A stretch of DNA of 14,468 bases from Coriobacteriaceae bacterium (GTDB lineage: Bacteria; Actinomycetota; Coriobacteriia; Anaerosomatales; SLCP01): NCBI GenBank assembly GCA_003563465.1, contig PWVH01000112.1, positions 1 through 14,468 on the forward strand, read 5' to 3'. Of this stretch, positions 1 through 5,729 are shown one piece after another. Both the position numbers and the translations under genes were made by a program. Every line of letters begins with the position of its first letter. Position 1 is the first letter of the stretch. The notes under the pieces were generated by a model. It was not told the DNA's origin. It saw nothing but the letters and a program-made list of their open reading frames with translations, and did not search any database.

Positions 1-211
1 CGTGGCTCAGAAGCACTGCACTGATGCGAGTTGGATCTATGCCTGCCGCGGTCAGCCTGCGAATCGTCTCGCGAGCGGAGAATCCGGCATCGAGCAGGAT
101 CGTCTCGTCACCGCAAGTGAGAGCCATGGAGTTTCCCGAAGAACCGGAGCCGAGGGCCACGGCTCTAAGCCTCTGTTGCGGCTGGGTCTGGCTGTCACGG
201 AGCGGTGGCAT
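1..211 (-). CDS. Metallo-beta-lactamase-fold hydrolase, WalJ/YycJ-like (N-terminal 70 codons, cut by window edge)
   Basis: Read on the minus strand, ATG at 211-209 opens a frame that stays open to base 1. After a short leader it gives LRAVALGSGSSGNSMAL, then ETILLDAGFSARETIRRL, then AAGIDPTRISAVLLSH. The GSGSSGNS loop, the LLDAG strand and a terminal LLSH are the order seen at the N-terminus of WalJ/YycJ-type MBL-fold proteins; LLSH would begin the metal-binding HxHxDH motif just outside the window. Family members are zinc-dependent nucleases or phosphodiesterases in the cytoplasm. The start is uncertain: ATG at 211 has no clear Shine-Dalgarno sequence, and the GTG of the VALGSG stretch is an alternative. 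The gene lies 33 bases downstream of the NADH dehydrogenase-like gene on the same strand, so co-transcription is plausible. The family call is good; the exact subfamily is inferred from the N-terminus alone. Confidence 0.8.
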   Translation of the reverse strand, partial: MPPLRDSQTQPQQRLRAVALGSGSSGNSMALTCGDETILLDAGFSARETIRRLTAAGIDPTRISAVLLSH

Positions 212-244
212 GTGGCAAGTGTACCCGACGCCCGCGCGCGAGGC

Positions 245-1549
245 TCACCGCTGCATCGCGAGCATCTCGCGCGTGCGCTTCCAGGCAAGACGCATTCCAC
301 CCACACTGAACCAGTACATGACGTAGGTGAGTCGCTTCATGATTATTGCCGGCACGCCGCTCACGTTGAGCTTGAACATCCATCCGACCCCCCAGCGGGG
401 CCCTACGCTGACGAACTCGCCGTGCATGTGTGGCGTGAAGGGAAGGATAGACTGACCCTTAGCCTCTCGCAGAAGGTTCTCAGCCGTCTGCTCCGCTTCG
501 CGGATCGCATACTGGGCGAGCATCGGAAGGGTGTGGTTGGTCTCGGGGTCGCGAAATGCGGCCACGTCGCCGATCACGTAGATGTTCTCGTGGGCCGGAG
601 AGCGGAGATATTCGTCGCAGACGAGCCGCCCGGAGTTATCGACCTCGAGTCCCCACTCGATCGCATCCGGGTCGGCTTTCGCGCCGCCGCAGAAGACCAA
701 GACCTCGGCATCGACGCGCTCGCCGTTTTCGAGCACCACCGTTCCTGGCTCCACCCGTTCGACCATGGAACCGAGCAGGAGTTCGACTCCCATGCGCTCG
801 AGACGGGTCGCGGCCTTGGCACGCTGCCGCGGAGGCAGGTCGTAGAGTATGTCGGGACGGCCTTCGACAAGCCTCACCCGCAGATCTTTCGAATCTAGTC
901 CGGCATCGCGTGCCTTGCGGGGCAGCATCTGACCGAGCGTTCCGACTATCTCTATACCGGTCGCCCCGCCGCCTATCACCGTGAAGCTGAGCGTCCGGGC
1001 ACGCTGCTCCGGACTGTAAAGCGTTGCGGCACGCTTGAACGCGGCATCGATGCGTCGCTGCAGCTCCTGGGCGTCGGCCACGGACCACATCGTGACAGCG
1101 TGTTCGGCCAGTCCCGGTACGGGAGGCACGAATGCCACGGCTCCGGTCGCGATCACCAGTCGCCAGTACTCGACTCGCTCGTTCGGACCTTCTCTCGGCC
1201 CGATGTATACGGCTCGTTCCTCGGCCTTCACGTCGTTCAGGCGTTCGTAGCAGACAGTCACGGGCAGGTTCTTAAAGACCGTTGGGTGCCAGAGTTCGCA
1301 GAACTCCGGCCGAGGGGGCCCCACGGCCACCAGGTCCAGTTCGGAGAGGGCCTGCTGGCAAGGGTTCGGCTCGATCAAGACGATCTCGAGGTCGTCTGTC
1401 GGCTTCTGTCTTCTGGCAAGCTTGACGGCCAGTGTCGTGCCTGCATAGCCGCCACCGGCTATGACCACACGACGTCCGGTGACCGATGTCTGACATGTCG
1501 GTGCGTGCATCTGGCTCACGGACGGCAACCTTTCACTCGAAGCATTCAT
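245..1549 (-). CDS. Type II NADH dehydrogenase-like FAD/NAD(P)-dependent oxidoreductase
   Basis: This is a two-dinucleotide-binding-domain flavoprotein of about 434 residues. The FAD-binding glycine motif GGGYAG lies near residues 32-37, LVIATG near 131-136, and the second, NAD(P)-binding motif GGGATG near 193-198. YVIGDVAAF is the second FAD-contact motif. The MLAQYAIREAE stretch aligns with the AQxAxQ quinone-site motif of NDH-2 enzymes, but the second Gln is Arg here. The C-terminal 60 residues are hydrophobic and basic (GVGWMF, YVMYWFSVGG), as in the membrane anchor of NDH-2. The expected role is non-proton-pumping oxidation of NADH with transfer to quinone at the inner face of the membrane. 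I chose the ATG at 1549 because longer versions overlap the divergent glutaredoxin gene. ATG at 1510 is an alternative; neither has a strong ribosome binding site. A sulfide:quinone reductase relative is possible but less likely. Confidence 0.85.
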   Translation of the reverse strand: MNASSERLPSVSQMHAPTCQTSVTGRRVVIAGGGYAGTTLAVKLARRQKPTDDLEIVLIEPNPCQQALSELDLVAVGPPRPEFCELWHPTVFKNLPVTVCYERLNDVKAEERAVYIGPREGPNERVEYWRLVIATGAVAFVPPVPGLAEHAVTMWSVADAQELQRRIDAAFKRAATLYSPEQRARTLSFTVIGGGATGIEIVGTLGQMLPRKARDAGLDSKDLRVRLVEGRPDILYDLPPRQRAKAATRLERMGVELLLGSMVERVEPGTVVLENGERVDAEVLVFCGGAKADPDAIEWGLEVDNSGRLVCDEYLRSPAHENIYVIGDVAAFRDPETNHTLPMLAQYAIREAEQTAENLLREAKGQSILPFTPHMHGEFVSVGPRWGVGWMFKLNVSGVPAIIMKRLTYVMYWFSVGGMRLAWKRTREMLAMQR

Positions 1550-1659
1550 CGTGCTTGTACCCGTTCGCGTCACGCCAAGAAGTGGAACATAGAGCAAAGT
1601 GAAAGAAAAGAAGTGAGCGCTACATCGACAAGGGCGCCACCGACGACATGGGAGGACCG

Positions 1660-1905
1660 ATGCAGGTAAGACTCTTCGCACTATCTACATGTCCCTACTG
1701 CAGGATGACCAAGCGATTCCTGGACGACGCCTCCGTCCAGTACGAGATGCTCGAAGTCGACAAGCTCGAGGACGAGGCAAAGAACTCTGCGATCGCCGAG
1801 GTCAAAGAGATCTCGGGAGGCGCGTCCTTTCCCGTCGTGGTGATCGGTGAAGAAGTGATCGTCGGTTTCAACAAGAAGCGCATCAAGGAGCTGTTGCAGC
1901 TGTGA
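1660..1905 (+). CDS. Glutaredoxin-like protein, YruB type
   Basis: This 81-residue thioredoxin-fold protein has the redox motif CPYC at Cys11-Cys14 directly after the first strand (VRLFALST). The FPVVVIG segment supplies the cis-proline near residue 58, and the end VGFNKKRIKELL is typical of YruB-family glutaredoxins. It should reduce disulfides or mixed disulfides in the cytoplasm. I prefer the ATG at 1660 over the in-frame ATG at 1648 because GGAGG lies at 1651-1655, between the two, and the fold begins immediately after 1660. Its last bases overlap the GTG start of the next gene (GTGA, 4 bases), so translation of the two is probably coupled. This makes the FTR-Rieske protein its likely electron donor. 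The family is clear; the pairing is inferred from position. Confidence 0.9.
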   Translation: MQVRLFALSTCPYCRMTKRFLDDASVQYEMLEVDKLEDEAKNSAIAEVKEISGGASFPVVVIGEEVIVGFNKKRIKELLQL

Positions 1906-2555
1906 GTCCGGCTTCGGTGCGTCGCCGATTCCCAGCGGGCACGGGCGTCGATCAGCTTCGTGAGTACATGGCTCCGTTCGCTCTTCGGCTCGGCTACCGC
2001 TTCAACGACGATGAGGATTTCGTCAACGAAGTCCTTGCGAGCGAGATCGAGATACTCGAAGAGACGGGCGACGTCTACTGCCCTTGCCGGGTGCGCACCG
2101 GCGATCCGAAGGAAGACGTGAAGATCGTCTGTCCTTGCATCCCGTTCTATGCCGATCAGTTCGCCAAGCTTCGCAAATGCTGGTGCGGTCTGTTCATCCG
2201 AACCGATGTGACTGACGGCAGCGAGCTTCACGGCGTGATCGAAGTGCCCGAAGGTCCTGCCGAGGTGCCCGTGGCACTGGCCGAGGAGTTTCCTCCCGGA
2301 ACGCTTCGCACGATTCGCGTCGGCAAGCGCGAGATCACCCTCGCTCGCGTAGATGGCGAGTTCTTCGCTCTAGGCAACGTATGCCGGCACGCTTTCGGCC
2401 CGCTAGGACAAGGATTCATGGACGGCTATATGGCCGTCTGTCCCTGGCACGGCTGGCGATACGACGTGCGTGACGGTACCACCGACCACCCGGACGCAGA
2501 CGTGCGCACGTACGAGACCTTCGTGCGTGAAGGCTACGTGTTCGTCACGGTCTGA
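1902..2555 (+). CDS. Ferredoxin:thioredoxin reductase catalytic domain fused to a Rieske [2Fe-2S] domain
   Basis: This is a 217-residue two-domain protein. Residues about 15-105 match the catalytic (beta) subunit of ferredoxin:thioredoxin reductase: CPC at 60-62, CPC at 77-79 and CWC at 93-95, followed by GLF. In the known enzymes these six cysteines hold a [4Fe-4S] cluster and the active-site disulfide. The central residue of the third motif is Trp where plant-type FTR has His. After a Pro/Glu-rich linker (about 112-132), residues 133-217 form a Rieske domain of the small NirD-like type. Its ligands are Cys161-x-His163 (CRH) and Cys180-x2-His183 (CPWHGW), 16 residues apart. The Rieske cluster could feed electrons to the FTR cluster within one chain, which would reduce the glutaredoxin encoded just upstream; this is inference. 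The GTG start follows from the 4-base overlap with that gene. No FTR variable-subunit gene is visible nearby. Confidence 0.88.
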   Translation: MSPASVRRRFPAGTGVDQLREYMAPFALRLGYRFNDDEDFVNEVLASEIEILEETGDVYCPCRVRTGDPKEDVKIVCPCIPFYADQFAKLRKCWCGLFIRTDVTDGSELHGVIEVPEGPAEVPVALAEEFPPGTLRTIRVGKREITLARVDGEFFALGNVCRHAFGPLGQGFMDGYMAVCPWHGWRYDVRDGTTDHPDADVRTYETFVREGYVFVTV

Positions 2556-2593
2556 CTTCCTCGGAGACGTGCCGCCACTCGCTGGGCGACTTG

Positions 2594-2614
2594 CTGTCGC
2601 ATCTTCTGCGATGG
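2594..2614 (+). terminator. Candidate hairpin between convergent genes
   Basis: The 68-base gap between the convergent FTR-Rieske and SPFH genes contains CTGTCGCA, a TCTTC loop, and TGCGATGG. This can form an eight-pair stem with two G-U wobbles in the plus-strand transcript. No U-tract follows, and on the minus strand only five pairs remain, so it is at best a weak or factor-assisted terminator for the plus-strand operon. Confidence 0.3.
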
Positions 2615-2623
2615 CCGCCGCTG

Positions 2624-3559
2624 CTAGTCCGCTTCCGCTTCGGCGCGCTCTTCTTTGAACAGCTCGGCTATGCCGCCGAGCGAGCCCATGATGCCGCTTA
2701 CCTCCATCGGCAAAAAGACCTTGTTGGCCTCGCCTTCGGCGATCGCCTTGAGAGCTTCGAGATAGCGTATCGCGATGAGGTCGTTGGTGGGGTCTCCTCG
2801 GTGGATGGCGCCGAAGACGTTCTCGATGGCATTGGCCTCGCCTGCCGCAAGCTCGATCTTCTCGAACCTTTGAGCCTCGGCGACTTCTCGGATGGCCCGC
2901 GCCTTTCCCTCTGCTTCGAGGATGGCTGCCTGCTTAAAGCCCTCGGCACGCGCGATAGCAGCCTGCTTGTCGCCGTCGGCTTCCAAGATGATCGCACGGC
3001 GGTCGCGCTCCGCCTTCATCTGGCGGTGCATCGCCTCGGTGACGTCGATCGGCGGCTCTATGCGCTGCAACTCGACGCGCACTATGCGCACGCCCCACTT
3101 GTCCGTTGCGTCGTCGAGGATCTTGCGAAGTGCTGCATTGATCTTCTCACGGCTGGTCAGCGACTCGTCGAGCTGCATGTCGCCGATGACGTTTCGCAGA
3201 TTGGTCTGTGCGAGCTTGGTCGCGGCCATGTAGAAGTTGGCGACGTTGTACATGAGTTTGACGGGGTCGGTGGCCTCGTAGTACACCACGGCGTCTACCG
3301 TGACGAGCACGTTGTCGCTGGTGATGACCTCTTGCGGAGGGACGTCGACCACGTTTTCTCGCATGTCCACCTTCGTGATGCGGTCGACGAAGGGGATTAT
3401 GAAGTGCAGCCCCGAGTCGTAGGTGACCTGATACTTGCCGAAGCGCTCGACGATGCCCTTCTCGTAGGGGCGCACGATCCGAATCGCAGAAACCGCATAG
3501 ATCAGCAGCACGATCACCACGATGATTCCGAAGGCTACGATGGCAAACCCTTGAAGCAT
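2624..3559 (-). CDS. SPFH/Band 7 (stomatin/QmcA-like) membrane scaffold protein
   Basis: This 311-residue protein starts with one hydrophobic segment (residues about 3-24, FAIVAFGIIVVIVLLI). The Band 7 core follows: IVRPYEKGIVERFGKY at 28-43, then GLHFIIPFVD, the VDVPPQEVIT strand and YNVANFY. Residues 180-245 are an Ala/Glu/Lys/Arg-rich coiled coil of flotillin type (AERDRRAIILEADGDKQAA and similar heptads). SPFH proteins form large membrane rings or microdomains that organise or protect membrane proteases and other complexes. The ATG at 3559 is supported by GGAGG six bases upstream; a longer version would run into nfeD. The gene lies 25 bases after the NfeD stop on the same strand, the classic NfeD-SPFH pairing, so the two are almost certainly one operon. 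Confidence 0.95.
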   Translation of the reverse strand: MLQGFAIVAFGIIVVIVLLIYAVSAIRIVRPYEKGIVERFGKYQVTYDSGLHFIIPFVDRITKVDMRENVVDVPPQEVITSDNVLVTVDAVVYYEATDPVKLMYNVANFYMAATKLAQTNLRNVIGDMQLDESLTSREKINAALRKILDDATDKWGVRIVRVELQRIEPPIDVTEAMHRQMKAERDRRAIILEADGDKQAAIARAEGFKQAAILEAEGKARAIREVAEAQRFEKIELAAGEANAIENVFGAIHRGDPTNDLIAIRYLEALKAIAEGEANKVFLPMEVSGIMGSLGGIAELFKEERAEAEAD

Positions 3560-3584
3560 GGCGTTCCTCCGATCCTCGGCAGAT

Positions 3585-4040
3585 CTAGGATGTCTCTCCT
3601 TCGCCCTCATCGGGGCGCACGATCAGATGCGTACCATCGACGCGTTCCACCAATACACGGGTGCCTACGGGCAGGACCTCGCGACCGGAAGCGTCGGCTC
3701 GCCACTCCTCGCGCTCGATACGCACTTGTCCCGTGGGGCTGTCGGGGACGAGTTCTTCTATGACCACGCCCGGCTTGCCGATGAGGCGGTCCACCCCGGT
3801 GCGCATAGGCGGTTCGTGAGTGAAGTGGCTGGCGTAGCGGCGCAGAAGAACCAGGAGTACGGCTGAGACCGAGACGAAAGCTATCCATTGCCATGCAATC
3901 CCTACGCCGAGGAACTCCAGCAGGGCGGCGACTGCCGCACCTATGCCGAACGGGAGGAGAAAGAAGGTCACGGTGAATATCTCGGCGACAATGAGGATGG
4001 CAGCGAGAGCCACCCATACCCAGAACCAGATTCCGACCAT
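3585..4040 (-). CDS. NfeD-family membrane protein
   Basis: This 151-residue protein has hydrophobic helices at about residues 3-22, 23-43 and 46-65, then a soluble C-terminal OB-fold domain from about residue 80. That domain contains LIGKPGVVIEEL, SPTGQVRIEREEWRA and PVGTRVLVERVDGTHLIV, which are the standard NfeD/NfeD1b features. It is the short form that lacks the N-terminal ClpP-like serine protease domain. The OB domain is thought to bind or anchor the partner SPFH protein, encoded 25 bases downstream. The ATG at 4040 is preceded on the minus strand by GGAGG at a good distance. A candidate promoter lies about 60-90 bases upstream. I am confident of both family and start. Confidence 0.93.
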   Translation of the reverse strand: MVGIWFWVWVALAAILIVAEIFTVTFFLLPFGIGAAVAALLEFLGVGIAWQWIAFVSVSAVLLVLLRRYASHFTHEPPMRTGVDRLIGKPGVVIEELVPDSPTGQVRIEREEWRADASGREVLPVGTRVLVERVDGTHLIVRPDEGEGETS

Positions 4041-4099
4041 CGGGCGCCTCCTAGGCAGCGAATGGGGATGGGCGTTGCCTTTCGATTCCTAGAGGACAA

Positions 4100-4118
4100 T
4101 ATATCCCTTAATCCCTAT
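4100..4118 (+). repeat. Repeat copy 1: TATAT-N4-TAATCCCTAT
   Basis: The plus strand has TATAT, four bases, then TAATCCCTAT. The same 15 fixed bases with the same gap recur exactly 88 bases further on (4188-4206). This copy covers the likely -10 region of the minus-strand nfeD operon. Confidence 0.6.
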
Positions 4119-4129
4119 CTCCAGCGCAA
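4100..4129 (-). promoter_or_regulatory. Candidate promoter for the nfeD-SPFH operon
   Basis: On the minus strand a TTGCGC box (4129-4124) is followed after 18 bases by GATATA (4105-4100). The spacing fits a housekeeping sigma factor, though the match is moderate. Its -10 region overlaps the first copy of the TATAT-N4-TAATCCCTAT repeat, so a protein binding there could block it. Confidence 0.35.
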
Positions 4130-4163
4130 CTGCTGCCGACGAGTCGAGCCAGTCGGAACTGAT

Positions 4164-4193
4164 TTGACGGCAGTAGTGCGCTTCCGGTATATT
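4164..4193 (+). promoter_or_regulatory. cysK: Promoter of cysK
   Basis: TTGACG at 4164-4169 and TATATT at 4188-4193 are separated by 18 bases. Both are close to the housekeeping consensus, in an otherwise GC-rich region. Transcription would start near 4200, about 30 bases before the cysK ATG. The -10 box lies inside the second TATAT-N4-TAATCCCTAT copy, and an inverted repeat covers the predicted start. Confidence 0.65.
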
Positions 4194-4206
4194 GCATAAT
4201 CCCTAT
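4188..4206 (+). repeat. Repeat copy 2: TATAT-N4-TAATCCCTAT
   Basis: This is the second copy of the motif at 4100-4118, in the same orientation. It overlaps the cysK -10 box and the predicted transcription start. Its right half is part of the inverted repeat at 4194-4208. Confidence 0.6.
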
Positions 4207-4208
4207 GC
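4194..4208. promoter_or_regulatory. Inverted repeat over the cysK transcription start (candidate operator)
   Basis: GCATA-ATCCC-TATGC is a perfect five-base inverted repeat with a five-base centre, placed immediately after the -10 box. A repressor bound here would block transcription. The Rrf2 regulator encoded at the end of the same operon is the obvious candidate, by position only. Confidence 0.45.
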
Positions 4209-4231
4209 GACAAGTGCGTGAAGGAGCAAAG

Positions 4232-5188
4232 ATGAGCGAGCGACTGCCGGACATCACAAACACGATCGGCAACACTCCTGTCGTGCGTCTCGAGCGCCTG
4301 GGCGCTGGGCTCGGAGCGGCCGTGGCGGTGAAGCTCGAGTCACGGAACCCGGGTGGTTCGGTCAAGGACCGCATCGCTCTTGGGATGATCGACGATGCCG
4401 AGGCCGGCGGGCTGATCGCTCCTGGGGAGTCGCTGCTCGTGGAACCCACCAGCGGCAACACCGGTATCGCATTGGCCCTGATCGGGGCGGCGCGCGGCTA
4501 CGAAGTCGTTCTCACGATGCCCGAGAGCATGTCGGTGGAGCGCCGCCGTCTGCTGGCCGCCTACGGTGCGGAGCTCGTACTCACGCCGGCAGACGAAGGG
4601 ATGAAAGGCGCCGTCGAGGCCGCCGAGAGGCTTGTGGCGGAGCGCGAAGGAGCTTTCATGCCCGCGCAGTTCGATAACCCTGCAAACCCCCGAGCCCACT
4701 ACGAGACCACCGGCCCGGAGATCGGCGAAGCGCTTGCAGGCGAGCGGATCGGCGCTCTTGTGGCCGGAGTCGGTACGGGCGGGACCATCTCGGGTGCAGG
4801 GCGCTATCTCAAGGAACAGGATTCGGCTATACGTATCGTGGCGGTCGAGCCGGCCGAGTCCCCGCTGATCGCCCAGACGCTCGCCGGAGAGCAGCTGACG
4901 CCTGCCCCTCATCTCATTCAGGGCATCGGCGCCAACTTCGTCCCGGCCACTCTAGACCTAGATGTAGTAGACGAGGTAGTTTCCGTTACCGGCGAGGAGT
5001 CCATCGCGATGGCGCGCCGGCTTGCGGCCGAGGAGGGCATCTTGTGCGGGATATCCAGTGGCGCGAATCTTGCAGCTTCACTTGCCCTCGCGGCGCTTCC
5101 GGAGCTTGCGGGGAGCGCAGTGGTGACCGTGGCCCCTTCGACGGGAGAGCGCTATCTGTCAACCAAGTTGTGGGAGGACGTGGCCTGA
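4232..5188 (+). CDS. cysK: Cysteine synthase A (O-acetylserine sulfhydrylase)
   Basis: This is a 318-residue PLP enzyme of fold type II that makes cysteine from O-acetylserine and sulfide in the cytoplasm. The N-terminal TNTIGNTPVVRLERL motif is followed by GGSVKDR, with the PLP lysine at residue 45. The substrate loop TSGNTG is at 73-78, the phosphate-binding GTGGT at 181-185, and SSGAN, which contacts the PLP ring, at 275-279. Length is normal for CysK. I chose the ATG at 4232 because GGAG sits five bases before it; the in-frame ATG at 4205 overlaps the putative operator and has no site. The stop codon shares a base with the start of the Rrf2 gene, so the two are co-transcribed and probably translationally coupled. 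No serine acetyltransferase gene is present in the window. A cystathionine beta-synthase role is less likely, as there is no CBS domain. Confidence 0.95.
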   Translation: MSERLPDITNTIGNTPVVRLERLGAGLGAAVAVKLESRNPGGSVKDRIALGMIDDAEAGGLIAPGESLLVEPTSGNTGIALALIGAARGYEVVLTMPESMSVERRRLLAAYGAELVLTPADEGMKGAVEAAERLVAEREGAFMPAQFDNPANPRAHYETTGPEIGEALAGERIGALVAGVGTGGTISGAGRYLKEQDSAIRIVAVEPAESPLIAQTLAGEQLTPAPHLIQGIGANFVPATLDLDVVDEVVSVTGEESIAMARRLAAEEGILCGISSGANLAASLALAALPELAGSAVVTVAPSTGERYLSTKLWEDVA

Positions 5189-5604
5189 TGCGCGTTCCCC
5201 AGACAGTGGACTATGCTTTGAGGGCGCTAGTGGCCATAGGAGGCCTGCCTCCAGGAGTGAGCCTGGCGGCTGGCGAGGTTGCCGACAGGCTTGGTCTGCC
5301 GAGGCGCTTCGTAGAACAGCAGATCACCGCGCTGGCGAAGCACGGGTTGGTGACCAGTCAGCGCGGGGCCCGCGGCGGGAGCATGCTGGCCCGTCCTGCC
5401 GCAGACATCACGGTGGCAGAAGTCGTCGAAGCGCTGCAAGGGACGGTGCTCGACGTTCCAGCCGCCACAGGTTCGGCAGTCTCTGAGATGTGGGCCGAGG
5501 CCGCAACGAGGCTCAAGGATCACCTCGGCGAGACCACCATCGAGGATCTATCCTTGCGTCAGAAGGAGATGGATAGGTTCAGGGCGCCTGTCTACCATAT
5601 CTGA
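5188..5604 (+). CDS. Rrf2-family transcriptional regulator (CymR-like, no cysteines)
   Basis: This 138-residue DNA-binding protein begins with the family signature VDYALRALVAIGG. A winged helix-turn-helix follows: SLAAGEVADRLGLPRRFVEQQ at about residues 25-45, then LAKHGLVTSQRGARGGSML, the recognition helix end and wing. It has no cysteine at all, so it cannot carry the IscR/NsrR/RsrR-type Fe-S cluster; in this it resembles CymR, the cysteine-metabolism repressor of Bacillus and Staphylococcus. In those bacteria CymR works in complex with CysK, and here the regulator gene overlaps the cysK stop by one base (TGATG). Autoregulation of the operon and sensing through CysK are therefore likely, but inferred. 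The longer in-frame start at 5044 lies inside cysK and is rejected. Confidence 0.9.
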   Translation: MRVPQTVDYALRALVAIGGLPPGVSLAAGEVADRLGLPRRFVEQQITALAKHGLVTSQRGARGGSMLARPAADITVAEVVEALQGTVLDVPAATGSAVSEMWAEAATRLKDHLGETTIEDLSLRQKEMDRFRAPVYHI

Positions 5605-5617
5605 GTAACCACGACAC

Positions 5618-5670
5618 GGTTCTCGCACGGTTCTTATGAGAACCCTCATGGTTCTTGTGAGAACTCTCAT
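5618..5670. promoter_or_regulatory. Ordered array of GGTTCT/AGAACC half-sites (candidate operator)
   Basis: GGTTCT occurs at 5618-5623, 5629-5634 and 5650-5655. The inverted half-sites are AGAACC at 5639-5644 and AGAACT at 5660-5665. The last two GGTTCT elements begin a 21-base unit, each ending in CTCAT, repeated directly in tandem with two differences. The first two are 11 bases apart within a repeated CACGGTTCT. Spacings of 11 and 21 bases place the sites on one face of the helix. The array lies 60-110 bases before the lipoprotein gene and just after the Rrf2 gene. No U-tract follows, so it is not a typical terminator. Confidence 0.6.
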
Positions 5671-5729
5671 GGGGAATAGCACGTGCGCGCAGGTGCACGT
5701 CCGGCAGAGAACGGAAGGAAGGGATCGGC

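Noticed and set aside
2..898. Long plus-strand open frame of nearly 300 codons
   Set aside because: It is antisense to the NADH dehydrogenase-like gene and the MBL-fold gene; its protein has no recognisable motif.
1550..1681. Longer N-terminus of the NADH dehydrogenase-like gene from GTG at 1681
   Set aside because: It would overlap the divergent glutaredoxin gene, and the added residues are Arg/Cys-rich with no family match.
2591..3763. 390-codon plus-strand frame
   Set aside because: It is antisense to the SPFH and NfeD genes, both of which have clear family motifs and ribosome binding sites.
5639..5655. LexA/SOS box
   Set aside because: The arrangement here is GAAC-N7-GTTC, not GAAC-N4-GTTC as in Gram-positive LexA sites.
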